Notes: generated by a model from the sequence alone, not told the origin. Positions 34,781 through 42,876 are shown, numbered from the stretch's first letter. The stretch: DNA of 64,000 bases from an uncultured Lachnospiraceae bacterium (GCA_910576815.1 CAJTKA010000020.1:5789-69788); one strand, 5' to 3'. Made by a program: numbers and translations.

Positions 34781-35923
34781 ATGCACTATGATTACTTAGT
34801 GGTGGGCGCGGGGCTGTATGGCTCCGTGTTTGCCCATGAAATGCACGAAAAGGGCCGGCGGGTGCGCGTCATTGACAGGCGGGAGCACATTGCCGGCAAT
34901 ATTTATACCGAGGAAGTAGCGGGGATTCAGGTGCACCGCTACGGCGCGCATATCTTCCACACTTCTGACAGGAAGATATGGGATTATGTAAACCGATTTG
35001 CAGAGTTCAACCATTATACTAATTCGCCGGTGGCGCGATACCGCGATGAGCTCTACAATCTTCCTTTTAATATGAATACGTTCAGCAGGATGTGGGGCAT
35101 TGTGACACCGCAGGAGGCGAAACAAAAAATTGCGGAGCAGATCGCGGATCTCGGCATTACGGAGCCGAAGAATCTGGAGGAGCAGGCGCTGTCTCTGGTG
35201 GGAAGGGATGTCTACGAAAAGCTGGTGAAGGGCTACACCGAGAAGCAGTGGGGGAGAGACTGCAGGGAGCTTCCTGCCTTTATCATCAAAAGGCTGCCCC
35301 TGCGCTTTACCTTTGACAATAATTATTTCAACGACCGTTATCAGGGCATTCCCGTGGAGGGCTATACCGCGATGGTGGAAGCCATGCTGCGGGGTGTTGA
35401 GGTAAAGACGGGCACGGACTACCGCGATTTTGTGACGGAAGAAGAACAGGACGGGAACATCCTGGTGCGTGACAGGGAAGGAAATAGTTACGACAGGGTG
35501 GTCTATACGGGGATGATCGACGAGTATTTTGAATATTCACTGGGTCATCTGGAATACCGTTCTCTGCGCTTTGAGACCGAGACCCTGTCTGACTGTGATA
35601 ATTATCAGGGCAATGCCGTGGTGAATTACACGGAACGCGAGATTCCTTACACGAGAATCATCGAGCACAAGCATTTCGAGTTTGGAACACAGCCAGACAC
35701 CGTGATCACCAGAGAGTATCCGGCAGCCTGGCAGGAGGGGGAGGAGCCTTACTATCCCATAAATAATGAAAAGAACGACGCTCTGTTTGCAAGGTATCAG
35801 GCGCTTGCAAAAAAGCGGCCGCATGTGATTTTTGGCGGCAGGCTGGGGCAGTACCGCTACTACGATATGGATAAGGTGATCGCGAACGCGATAAGCACTT
35901 CTAACAGGCATTCTCCGCATTAG
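34781..35923 (+). CDS. glf: UDP-galactopyranose mutase
   Basis: FAD-dependent interconversion of UDP-galactopyranose and UDP-galactofuranose, supplying Galf for surface glycans. 380 residues: N-terminal FAD motif VVGAGLYGSVFAHEM, HRYGAHIFHTSD, YNLPFNMNTF, EKQWGRD and C-terminal GGRLGQYRYYDMDKVI are all characteristic. GGAG (34771-34774) fixes ATG 34781. With the two glycosyltransferases upstream it hints at local surface glycosylation, although they are on the other strand. Confidence 0.95.
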   Translation: MHYDYLVVGAGLYGSVFAHEMHEKGRRVRVIDRREHIAGNIYTEEVAGIQVHRYGAHIFHTSDRKIWDYVNRFAEFNHYTNSPVARYRDELYNLPFNMNTFSRMWGIVTPQEAKQKIAEQIADLGITEPKNLEEQALSLVGRDVYEKLVKGYTEKQWGRDCRELPAFIIKRLPLRFTFDNNYFNDRYQGIPVEGYTAMVEAMLRGVEVKTGTDYRDFVTEEEQDGNILVRDREGNSYDRVVYTGMIDEYFEYSLGHLEYRSLRFETETLSDCDNYQGNAVVNYTEREIPYTRIIEHKHFEFGTQPDTVITREYPAAWQEGEEPYYPINNEKNDALFARYQALAKKRPHVIFGGRLGQYRYYDMDKVIANAISTSNRHSPH

Positions 35924-35941
35924 CTGAATTATGAAAAAATA

Positions 35942-35983
35942 TATAGGCAGAGTCTTGACAAGAAACAGGGCTCTGCCTATAAT
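35942..35983 (+). terminator. glf terminator with an internal consensus promoter
   Basis: TATAGGCAGAG (35942-35952) pairs with CTCTGCCTATA (35971-35981). The loop contains TTGACA (35955-35960); a 17-nt spacer leads to TATAAT (35978-35983), which overlaps the right arm. The tail ATATTAG is weakly T-rich. The same segment thus encodes a hairpin and a perfect promoter for the carboxyltransferase gene at 36044. Confidence 0.7.
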
Positions 35984-36043
35984 ATTAGCCAGAAACTTTG
36001 AGTATCAAACCATTAGAATATCAAACATTATGGAGGCGCTCCC

Positions 36044-37663
36044 ATGAACTGGAACGAGGCAATCAAAGAACTGGATAGAAAAAGAGAAAAAGCGCTTTTG
36101 GGTGGCGGACAAAGCAGGATCGACAAACAGCACGCGACAGGCAAACTCACAGCCAGAGAGCGGATCGAAGTACTGCTTGACCCCGGCACCTTTGTGGAGG
36201 TGGACGGCTTTTTGGAATCTCGCATCGATGATTTTGATCTCGATAAAAGGCGGGTGCCCGGTGACGGTGTGGTGACCGGTTACGGCGAGATCGACGGCAG
36301 ACAGGTCTTTGTGGCCAGCGAGGACTTTACGGTGATTGGCGGCACGCTGGGAGAGTATCATTCTTTCAAGATCTGCCGTATCCAGGATATGGCGATGAAG
36401 ATGAAGGCGCCCCTGATCTGCATCAATGACAGCGGCGGCGCGAGGATCGAGGAGGGTATTTCTTCCCTGAGCGGCTACAGCGGGATGTTCCTGCGCCACA
36501 CGAAGGCGTCAGGTGTGATTCCTCAGATCGCGGTGATATTAGGACCCTGCTCCGGCGGCGCCTGCTATGCGCCTGCCATTTGTGACTTTATCTTTATGGT
36601 CAAGGATATTTCCAAGATGTTCATTACCGGGCCGAACGTGGTGAAGACGGTTATCAACGAGGAAGTTTCCGTGGAGGAGCTGGGCGGCGCCGAGGTGCAT
36701 GCGAAAAAGAGCGGTGTGTCTCATTTTACCTATGATACGGAAAAGGAATGTTTGATGGGCGTGCGCAAACTTTTGTCCTATCTGCCGAGCAACTGGACGG
36801 AAAAACCGCCGGTGGTCAATACGGTGGAGAGGCAGAGCATTTCCTCCCGCATGGGCAAGGTTTTTGGCAGGGGGGACAGCAGTGTGAAACCGGATGGCGC
36901 CATGAATGCCAAGGCAGCAAAAATCAAGGATATCGTTCCCGATAATTCCCGCCATGCCTACGATGTGAAGGAAGTCATCGACTGCATCGTGGACGAAGGC
37001 AGCTTTTTTGAGGTGCAGAAAGAATTTGCGACAAACGCAGTGGTAGGATGGTGCCGCATGGAAGGCAAGGTGGTTGGCATCGTGGCGAACCAGCCCAATT
37101 CCATGGGCGGTTCTCTGGATTACCACGCATCCGATAAAATAGCAAGATTTATTCGCTTTTGCGATTGCTTTAACATACCGCTCGTCACGCTGATCGACGT
37201 ACCTGCTTTTTTGCCCGGTACGGCGCAGGAACATAACGGCATCATTCGTCACGGTGCCAAGATCCTCTATGCTTACTCGGAGGCGACCGTGCCGAAGATT
37301 TCTCTGATCATGCGCAAGGCTTACGGCGGCGCTTACATAGCCATGAACTCCAAGGAGATGGGCGCGGACATCGTGTACGCCTGGCCGATCGCGGAGATCG
37401 CGGTGATGGGAGCGGACGGAGCAGTCAACATTGCCTTCAAGCGAAAGATCAAGGCGGCGGCAGATCCCGAAGCCATGCGGGCGCAGTGCAAGAAAGAGTA
37501 TGAGGACCGCTTTTTAAATCCCTATGTGGCTGCGGCCAGGGGCTATGTCAATGAGGTGATCAAGCCGGAGGAGACCAGGGCGGCACTGATCAAGGCGCTG
37601 CGGGGGTTGAAGAATAAGCAGGCGGAGAATCCGAAGAAGAAGCATGGAAATATACCGCTATAG
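36044..37663 (+). CDS. Biotin-dependent acyl-CoA carboxyltransferase subunit (PccB/MmdA type)
   Basis: 539 residues with tandem crotonase-fold carboxyltransferase domains: N-terminal KLTARERIEVLLDPGTF and GPCSGGACYAPA, C-terminal GVVANQP-like GIVANQPNSMGGSLD, FIRFCDCFNIPLVTLIDVPAFLPG and KAYGGAYIAM. It transfers carboxyl between carboxybiotin and an acyl-CoA (propionyl/methylmalonyl-CoA). A basic C-terminal tail of about 20 residues is extra. No biotin carrier, biotin carboxylase or decarboxylase gene is adjacent, so the holoenzyme partners are elsewhere. GGAGG 7 nt upstream of ATG 36044. Confidence 0.9.
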   Translation: MNWNEAIKELDRKREKALLGGGQSRIDKQHATGKLTARERIEVLLDPGTFVEVDGFLESRIDDFDLDKRRVPGDGVVTGYGEIDGRQVFVASEDFTVIGGTLGEYHSFKICRIQDMAMKMKAPLICINDSGGARIEEGISSLSGYSGMFLRHTKASGVIPQIAVILGPCSGGACYAPAICDFIFMVKDISKMFITGPNVVKTVINEEVSVEELGGAEVHAKKSGVSHFTYDTEKECLMGVRKLLSYLPSNWTEKPPVVNTVERQSISSRMGKVFGRGDSSVKPDGAMNAKAAKIKDIVPDNSRHAYDVKEVIDCIVDEGSFFEVQKEFATNAVVGWCRMEGKVVGIVANQPNSMGGSLDYHASDKIARFIRFCDCFNIPLVTLIDVPAFLPGTAQEHNGIIRHGAKILYAYSEATVPKISLIMRKAYGGAYIAMNSKEMGADIVYAWPIAEIAVMGADGAVNIAFKRKIKAAADPEAMRAQCKKEYEDRFLNPYVAAARGYVNEVIKPEETRAALIKALRGLKNKQAENPKKKHGNIPL

Positions 37664-37770
37664 CCGAAAGCGCGGGTTTGCGCATTTACTAAAGTGAGGG
37701 CATGACTGCACTCAAACAGTGCTACAGGACATGCCAATTACCTTATTATTCTGCCAATTTGAAAAATAAT

Positions 37771-37802
37771 AAAAGCGGCAGGTCAATAGACCAACCGCTT
37801 TT
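37771..37802. terminator. Bidirectional terminator between carboxyltransferase and FliD-like genes
   Basis: AAAAGCGG (37771-37778) pairs with CCGCTTTT (37795-37802), with an inner GGTC/GACC stem. A/T-rich flanks on both sides suit both convergent genes. An upstream imperfect hairpin with ends GGCATG/CATGCC (about 37698-37735) is also present. Confidence 0.8.
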
Positions 37803-37824
37803 GGTATCATTATGAGTGTGCGTC

Positions 37825-39138
37825 CTAGCAGTAGCTGTTGAACATCATCCCGCTGTACGCGCTGGTGATATAGGGGCTGGCGAAGTTTTTGCCGGGGTTC
37901 TTGTAGGCCACGATCACGTTATTGACGTAGTGCATCGGGTTCAAGGCAACCTGATTTGACTTGCGCAGCACTGAATTAGTGAAGCCCTTCATGGAGGAGA
38001 ACGCTTCTTTTGCGTCGTCACTGGTAGCCTTCTGACGCAGGACATTATTGTCTACTTCCAGCGTGCCGTCCAGATTCAGATTCAGGCCTGCGGAGGTAAG
38101 TCCCTTCGCGTAGACCCTCGCTACGCTGCTCATCTCGTGAAAGAGGCGGTCGCTCTTTGGCTGGTCAACGTGATATTCGGAAACCGCCTGTAGGAACGAG
38201 TTGTAACCCCTCACAAGGGTATTGATGTTTTCGGCCAAAGATTCCACATCGGTCTTGATGCCGATAGAAGCCGTTTCGCCCTCCTCGCTGCTCACACCGT
38301 GGAACTGCAGTTCATACGTATTATCCAGTGTGTAGCGATTGGCAGTGGAAGTATGCGGTTCTCCGTCTACCAGAAAAGAAGCGTTCGTAGCAGGGGAGGA
38401 CACATAGTCAAGTCCCAGATAATCCACTACGCCGGCCGTCTTACTGGTGCGCTGGTCGGATATGATGAACAGTGCTTTTTTACCTTCTTTTAAGCCTGTT
38501 GCATCTGATTCGATCCGCAGAGCGGAGCCGCCCTTTTCATCCGATACGACCTGAGCGGACATACCGATGTTTGCATTATTGATCAGGCGGGATAAGCGTG
38601 CCTGGACATCTCTGTTTGTGTTGCTTGCCTTGATGCTGAACTGAAATTCGTAGCTTAAATCTTCGATTCCCACATCAAAAGAGTAGGTGTCGGGGGCAAG
38701 TGCCACGGGTTCGTCTTCCGGCAGGAACTTTCCGAGATTTACCTGCGAGGAGGCAAGATGATCAACTTCCACTTTATAAATAGGGAAATCGTCGTCCGGC
38801 TTTTTCGCCCCGATATATTTGGCAGTGGCAATATTCTCATTGCTGGAATAAGCGACCTTCTTATTCAGAAGTTCGTCTTCATCAAGACCGCCTAAAGAAG
38901 CAATGGTATTGCGAAGCTCTCTGGCATTCTCCTTGATACCCACGGCAAACTGCTGGGATTCCTTGCTGGTATCCAGAATGAACAGAGGGGACTCCTTATT
39001 CATTTTTACAATGGAATTATACACGCTGCGGAGTTCGCTCTTTTTGTGCGTATCATAAGGCGTGCTCGACTTGGGCGCGTAGGTCGTCATATAAAAATTA
39101 TAAACGTTGTTTAAGTTGTTGACTGTGTTGAAACCCAT
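37825..39138 (-). CDS. FliD-like (flagellar cap/hook-associated protein 2 C-terminal domain) protein
   Basis: 437 residues. The C-terminal half resembles the FliD_C domain (LVDGEPHTSTANRYTLD, IKTDVESLAENINTLVRGYNSFLQAVSEY, GTLEVDNNVLRQ). The N-terminus (MGFNTVNNLNNVYNFYMTTY) is Asn/Tyr-rich and unlike canonical FliD, and the protein ends in Cys. No fliS, fliC or other flagellar gene is adjacent, so this may be an orphan paralogue secreted by the flagellar route. GGAGGGG 3-4 nt upstream fixes ATG 39138; the longer frame to 39201 lacks an SD. Confidence 0.72.
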   Translation of the reverse strand: MGFNTVNNLNNVYNFYMTTYAPKSSTPYDTHKKSELRSVYNSIVKMNKESPLFILDTSKESQQFAVGIKENARELRNTIASLGGLDEDELLNKKVAYSSNENIATAKYIGAKKPDDDFPIYKVEVDHLASSQVNLGKFLPEDEPVALAPDTYSFDVGIEDLSYEFQFSIKASNTNRDVQARLSRLINNANIGMSAQVVSDEKGGSALRIESDATGLKEGKKALFIISDQRTSKTAGVVDYLGLDYVSSPATNASFLVDGEPHTSTANRYTLDNTYELQFHGVSSEEGETASIGIKTDVESLAENINTLVRGYNSFLQAVSEYHVDQPKSDRLFHEMSSVARVYAKGLTSAGLNLNLDGTLEVDNNVLRQKATSDDAKEAFSSMKGFTNSVLRKSNQVALNPMHYVNNVIVAYKNPGKNFASPYITSAYSGMMFNSYC

Positions 39139-39401
39139 AAGCCCCTCCTTTCTTCCGTGAAATTCTTGCAGACGCTTCCGGTGGCTGTCCGTAGCCTGCA
39201 AAGCGCCTTTGTGGGCTTTTTACTTATTATTATAGTACCATCATATCGTTTTTTGCTGCAAAATGCAAGTATTTGCAGGAAATTACTGCTGTTTTTCCAC
39301 ACAAAAATATTGTTATCCTATATATCGTACCGCCTGACGGTTTTGTAAAGAGGGGAAAACAGAAAAATTTATTTTTTGAGGAGAAAATTAGGGGAAAACA
39401 G

Positions 39402-39430
39402 TTGACTTGCCGGTCGCCCTATGATATATT
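39402..39430 (+). promoter_or_regulatory. rpmG-secE-nusG promoter
   Basis: TTGACT (39402-39407), a 17-nt spacer and TATATT (39425-39430). The rest of the gene-free stretch 39139-39507 is AT-rich; I see no other feature in it. Confidence 0.75.
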
Positions 39431-39507
39431 GTGTGAGCGAGATGAGTTTTAGGTCTTTTTTTTATGCTCAAAATAGTAACGGATCGTAATATACTGGAGG
39501 TGGCAAG

Positions 39508-39657
39508 ATGCGCACAAGGATCACATTGGCTTGTACGGAATGCAAGCAGCGTAACTACAATACGACAAAGGATAAGAAGACCCATCCCGACAGGATGGAG
39601 ACCAAGAAGTATTGCAGATTCTGCAAGAGACATACTCTGCATAAAGAGACGAAGTAA
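39508..39657 (+). CDS. rpmG: 50S ribosomal protein L33
   Basis: 49 residues with the zinc-ribbon form of L33: CTECKQ near the N-terminus and CRFCKR near the C-terminus give four Cys ligands. MRTRITLACTECKQRNY is the classic start. GGAGG (39496-39500) precedes the ATG at 39508. It heads the rpmG-secE-nusG operon found across Firmicutes. The zinc form (C+) is the one bacteria replace under zinc limitation where a C- paralogue exists. Confidence 0.96.
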   Translation: MRTRITLACTECKQRNYNTTKDKKTHPDRMETKKYCRFCKRHTLHKETK

Positions 39658-39683
39658 TTGGCGTCGTTTTGAAAAAGGAGATA

Positions 39684-39860
39684 GATTGAAAAATCACACT
39701 GATGTGCTGATTTTTCAATCGGGAGTTTGTGCAGAAGCGTCACAAACTCCTTAATCGCAGGGCAAAATCTGAAATTTTGCCCGCGTTCCTCAGCATAAAA
39801 CGCTTCGGAAAGAGAAATTCGCTTCGCAATTATCTCAGCGAGATTCGCGTTGCGAATCTC
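39684..39860 (+). repeat. Serial-hairpin leader element, copy 3 (between rpmG and secE)
   Basis: Hairpin 1: GATTGAAAAATCA (39684-39696) with TGATTTTTCAATC (39708-39720), its 29-nt core identical to copy 2 while the outer pairs have changed together. Hairpin 2: GGAGTTTGTG (39722-39731) with CACAAACTCC (39741-39750). Hairpin 3: GGGCAAAAT (39760-39768) with ATTTTGCCC (39774-39782). A last hairpin, GAGATTCGC (39840-39848) with GCGAATCTC (39852-39860), abuts the secE SD. GGAG (39677-39680) precedes a mini-ORF from TTG 39686 to TAA 39754 (22 codons, starting MKNHTDVLIF). Confidence 0.8.
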
Positions 39861-39875
39861 GGAATGGAGAAAATT

Positions 39876-40088
39876 ATGGCAGATTCGGCAAAGAAAGAGA
39901 AGAAGGCAGTCAATTTTTTTGACGGTGTAAAGGCTGAGTTTCAGAAGATCAGCTGGCCGGACAAGGATTCTCTCTTAAAGCAGTCCATAGCGGTCGTCTT
40001 GATTTCCCTGGTAGTGGGGGCAATCATTGCGGCACTTGATTTCGGCTTGCAGTATGGCGTGGATTTTATTACGACGCTGAAATTTTAG
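39876..40088 (+). CDS. secE: Preprotein translocase subunit SecE
   Basis: 70-residue single-span component of the SecYEG channel. VKAEFQKISWPDKDSLLKQSIAVV is the diagnostic SecE motif, followed by one membrane helix (about 41-62). The frame is open far upstream through the hairpin leader, but GGAG at 39866-39869, 6 nt before ATG 39876, selects this start. Confidence 0.94.
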   Translation: MADSAKKEKKAVNFFDGVKAEFQKISWPDKDSLLKQSIAVVLISLVVGAIIAALDFGLQYGVDFITTLKF

Positions 40089-40127
40089 GCAGGTTCTTGA
40101 TCAGAAAGCAGGGTAGGGAGGACTCGT

Positions 40128-40646
40128 ATGGCAGAGGCGAATTGGTATGTTGTGCATACTTATTCCGGTTATGAGAATAAAGTAAAAGCCAACATAGAAA
40201 AGACAATCGAGAACAGACATCTGGAGGAAGAAATTCTGGAGGTCAAGGTGCCGATGCAGGATGTTACCGAGCTGAAAAACGGTGCACGCAAGACGGTTCA
40301 GAAGAAGATGTTCCCCGGATATGTGTTGATCAATATGATTATGAACGACGATACTTGGTATGTCGTGAGAAATACCAGAGGTGTGACGGGTTTTGTAGGG
40401 CCGGGCAGTAAGCCGGTGCCGCTCACCGAGGCGGAGATGAAGCCGCTTGGCATCAAGATGGAGAATATGACCGTCGATTTTGCAGAGGGCGATACCATTG
40501 CGGTGGTCGCAGGCGTCTGGAAGGATACCGTCGGCGTCGTGCAGAGGATCGATTATGGTAAGCAGACAGCCACCATCAACGTGGAGCTGTTTGGCAGAGA
40601 GACTCCCGTGGAGATTAGCTTCGCGGAGGTTAGAAGTATGCGTTAG
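40128..40646 (+). CDS. nusG: Transcription termination/antitermination protein NusG
   Basis: 172 residues: NGN domain (MAEANWYVVHTYSGYENKVKANIEK, MFPGYVLINM, VRNTRGVTGFVG) and C-terminal KOW domain (VAGVWKDTVGVVQRIDYGKQTATINVELFGRETPVEI). It binds RNA polymerase and modulates pausing and coupling. GGGAGG precedes ATG 40128. It follows secE by 39 nt. Confidence 0.96.
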   Translation: MAEANWYVVHTYSGYENKVKANIEKTIENRHLEEEILEVKVPMQDVTELKNGARKTVQKKMFPGYVLINMIMNDDTWYVVRNTRGVTGFVGPGSKPVPLTEAEMKPLGIKMENMTVDFAEGDTIAVVAGVWKDTVGVVQRIDYGKQTATINVELFGRETPVEISFAEVRSMR

Positions 40647-40684
40647 ATATTTATTCCGCCCGTGGGTGGTTTAGATATGTGTGT

Positions 40685-40784
40685 GGGAGCTAATTTGAAA
40701 TGCTGCGCATTTAGAATTCGAGCTTGTCTTCAACAATCTCGCAGATTGAGACAGACAGGTGGAGAGGCGTCCGTACCACAATAA
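40685..40784 (+). promoter_or_regulatory. Hairpin leader with SD-TTG-AAA mini-ORF upstream of rplK
   Basis: GGGAG (40685-40689) lies 5 nt before TTG 40695; the frame runs 29 codons to TAA 40782-40784. Its RNA folds as AAATGC (40698-40703) with GCATTT (40707-40712), extended by AATT/AATT, then CAATCT (40734-40739) with AGATTG (40743-40748), flanked by TGTCT/AGACA. The layout resembles copies at 8449, 15008 and 39684. It could also be an L1-binding autoregulatory leader, since rplA is downstream. Confidence 0.5.
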
Positions 40785-40801
40785 TATTAGGAGGTGCCGA
40801 A

Positions 40802-41227
40802 ATGGCAAAGAAAGTAGAAGGCTATATCAAGTTACAGATTCCTGCCGGCAAGGCAACGCCGGCGCCCCCGGTTGGTCCTGCACTTGGACAGCACGGGGTA
40901 AACATCGTTGAATTTACCAAACAGTTCAACGCAAAGACGGCTGACAAGGGCGATGTGATCATTCCCGTTGTCATCACAGTGTATGCAGACAGAAGCTTCA
41001 GCTTCATCACGAAGACTCCCCCTGCAGCAGTACTCTTAAAGAAGGCGTGCAACATCAAGTCCGGTTCCGCTACTCCTAACAAGGCAAAGGTAGCAACGAT
41101 TTCCAAGGCGAAGCTTCAGGAGATCGCGGAGATGAAGATGCCTGACTTAAACGCGGCAAGCGTTGAGGCGGCAATGAGCATGATCGCCGGTACTGCGAGA
41201 AGCATGGGCATCACAGTAGAAGAGTAA
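40802..41227 (+). CDS. rplK: 50S ribosomal protein L11
   Basis: 141 residues, KVEGYIKLQIPAGKATPAPPVGPALGQHG at the N-terminus and the C-terminal rRNA-binding domain (TPNKAKVATISKAKLQEIA...GTARSMGITVEE). It organises the GTPase-associated centre of the 50S subunit. TAGGAGG (40788-40794) selects ATG 40802 although the frame is open from 40724. Confidence 0.97.
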   Translation: MAKKVEGYIKLQIPAGKATPAPPVGPALGQHGVNIVEFTKQFNAKTADKGDVIIPVVITVYADRSFSFITKTPPAAVLLKKACNIKSGSATPNKAKVATISKAKLQEIAEMKMPDLNAASVEAAMSMIAGTARSMGITVEE

Positions 41228-41240
41228 TGGAGGGTTCGAG

Positions 41241-41930
41241 ATGAAACACGGTAAAAAATATCAGGAGGCAGCCAAGCTGGTAGATCGTTCTGTGCAGTAC
41301 GATACCGCAGAAGCAATCGCCTTGGTAAAAAAGACAGCAACAGCGAAATTTGACGAGACGGTGGAAGTTCACATCAGAACAGGCTGTGACGGCCGTCACG
41401 CAGAGCAGCAGATCCGCGGCGCGGTGGTGCTGCCCAACGGAACCGGTAAGACGGTGCGTGTCCTTGTATTTGCAAAGGGCGATAAGATAAACGAGGCGGA
41501 GGCAGCGGGCGCTGACCATGTAGGCGGCGAGGAGCTGATCCCCAAGATCCAGAACGAAGGCTGGCTTGATTTTGACGTAGTGGTTGCAACCCCCGATATG
41601 ATGGGCGTTGTAGGTCGTCTGGGTAAGGTGCTGGGTCCCAAAGGCCTGATGCCCAACCCGAAGGCAGGTACCGTTACCATGGATGTGGCGAAGGCAATCA
41701 GCGATATCAAAGCAGGTAAGATCGAGTACAGACTGGATAAGGCAAACATCATCCACGTACCCGTCGGAAAGACCTCCTTTGAGGAGAGCAAGCTGCAGGA
41801 GAACTTTGACGCGCTGATGGAAGCAATCGTCAAGGCAAAGCCTTCGGCATTAAAGGGTCAGTATCTTAGAAGCATTACGCTTGCTACCACTATGGGCCCC
41901 GGCGTGAAGGTGAACGTGGCGAAGTACTAA
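41241..41930 (+). CDS. rplA: 50S ribosomal protein L1
   Basis: 229 residues, the standard length: MKHGKKYQEAAKLVDRS, FDETVEVHIRTG, VATPDMMGVVGRLGKVLGPKGLMPNPKAGTV and the C-terminal KGQYLRSITLATTMGPGVKVN. It forms the mobile L1 stalk and often represses its own rplKA mRNA. It lies 13 nt after rplK. The expected next genes, rplJL, are displaced by about 5 kb. Confidence 0.97.
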   Translation: MKHGKKYQEAAKLVDRSVQYDTAEAIALVKKTATAKFDETVEVHIRTGCDGRHAEQQIRGAVVLPNGTGKTVRVLVFAKGDKINEAEAAGADHVGGEELIPKIQNEGWLDFDVVVATPDMMGVVGRLGKVLGPKGLMPNPKAGTVTMDVAKAISDIKAGKIEYRLDKANIIHVPVGKTSFEESKLQENFDALMEAIVKAKPSALKGQYLRSITLATTMGPGVKVNVAKY

Positions 41931-42094
41931 GAGTGGGAAATGCCGCAAAAAATGAAATAAGAAACGAAATCAGAGAGCGGTCTGCGTTGGCAGGCTGCTC
42001 CTTTTCCTCTGCGGCTTAAGGATTCCCGTTGCCCAGGATAAGCTGATGACCGCATAGCGTAGAGAATGCCGCATAATTAGGTCGATGGATTTTG

Positions 42095-42484
42095 CTAATG
42101 GTTGTCAAAATATTGAAAACACACGGCATAAACGATATGGCTTAGCAAAAAGATACCTATAGCAATCATGCAGCCTACCATATCTGTCTTGCAGATAGCG
42201 GAATACAGAGCAAGGACAATAAAGCCTATATTTGCAAATTCAGATACAAGGGTGTATGCTTTGCCGTTAATAAGCACATTCCTTTCATCCTCGTCCATGA
42301 TTTTAGCGCGCCCAATTTTATGGACAGAGTGTTCCCATAGAAAATCTACAATGCCATAAGCTATTAGTGCACAGCCTGCAGAGACAATAAAAGCAGCAGG
42401 AAATCCCTTTATCAGACTAAGCGGTAAGAGCAAAATACCAAGACCAATGAATAAACACGCAAAAATTTTCTTACTCTTTCTCAT
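42095..42484 (-). CDS. Small integral membrane protein linked to an XRE regulator
   Basis: 129 residues with four hydrophobic segments (about 6-24, 28-47, 78-96, 102-122) and a central basic/acidic loop (HKIGRAKIMDEDERNVLINGKA). This resembles Firmicute membrane proteins encoded directly after a short XRE regulator, whose biochemical role I do not know. GGAGG (on the minus strand) lies inside the last codons of the XRE gene, 6 nt before ATG 42484, so translation is coupled. It is lower in GC than its ribosomal neighbours, suggesting acquisition. Confidence 0.78.
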   Translation of the reverse strand: MRKSKKIFACLFIGLGILLLPLSLIKGFPAAFIVSAGCALIAYGIVDFLWEHSVHKIGRAKIMDEDERNVLINGKAYTLVSEFANIGFIVLALYSAICKTDMVGCMIAIGIFLLSHIVYAVCFQYFDNH

Positions 42485-42485
42485 G

Positions 42486-42707
42486 TCAACCCTCCTCAAA
42501 ATCAAATAATTCTTCGATCGTCAATCCAAATATTTTAGCTAACTCATGTGCCAGTAAAACAGACGGATTATATTGCCCTTTTTCCAGTGAAATGATAGTT
42601 CTTGAAGAAACGTTTACCAAATCAGCAAGTTGCTGTTGGGTAAGCTGTTTCTTCATTCGGTATTCTCTTATATGATTCGATAGTAGTGTTGGAACTTCCT
42701 TTTTCAA
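42486..42707 (-). CDS. XRE-family transcriptional regulator
   Basis: 73 residues, a single Cro/CI helix-turn-helix: HIREYRMKKQLTQQQLADLVNVSSRTIISLEKGQYNPS, ending with GLTIEELFDFEEG. It is close to the short YozG-like regulators that precede small membrane proteins. GGAGG at 42713-42717 selects TTG 42707 as the start. A 36-bp palindrome (42721-42756) immediately upstream is the likely autoregulatory operator. Confidence 0.85.
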   Translation of the reverse strand: MKKEVPTLLSNHIREYRMKKQLTQQQLADLVNVSSRTIISLEKGQYNPSVLLAHELAKIFGLTIEELFDFEEG

Positions 42708-42720
42708 TTTTGCCTCCAAA

Positions 42721-42756
42721 ATATGAAATAAACTTCATATGAAATTTATTTCATAT
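42721..42756. promoter_or_regulatory. 36-bp palindromic operator upstream of the XRE gene
   Basis: ATATGAAATAAA (42721-42732) is exactly mirrored by TTTATTTCATAT (42745-42756), and the centre holds TTCATATGAA (42734-42743). Only the innermost flanking pair (42733/42744) breaks the symmetry. The TATGAA/TTCATA half-site recurs four times, so two or three repressor dimers could bind side by side. Confidence 0.7.
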
Positions 42757-42843
42757 TAGCACTCGGATATCTGTTTGTCAACAAATTTTTGCCGATTGCC
42801 GGCTTCTTTACCATACAGGAGCATTTGCGTATGGGAATGTATT

Positions 42844-42870
42844 TTGCAATGGGATAAGTTATGGTATACT
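42844..42870 (+). promoter_or_regulatory. Promoter predicted to give a leaderless capA-like mRNA
   Basis: Extended -10 TGG-TATACT (42862-42870) with a possible -35 TTGCAA (42844-42849, 15-nt spacer). Six nt separate the -10 box from ATG 42877, and no SD is present. Confidence 0.5.
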
Positions 42871-42876
42871 ATACGC

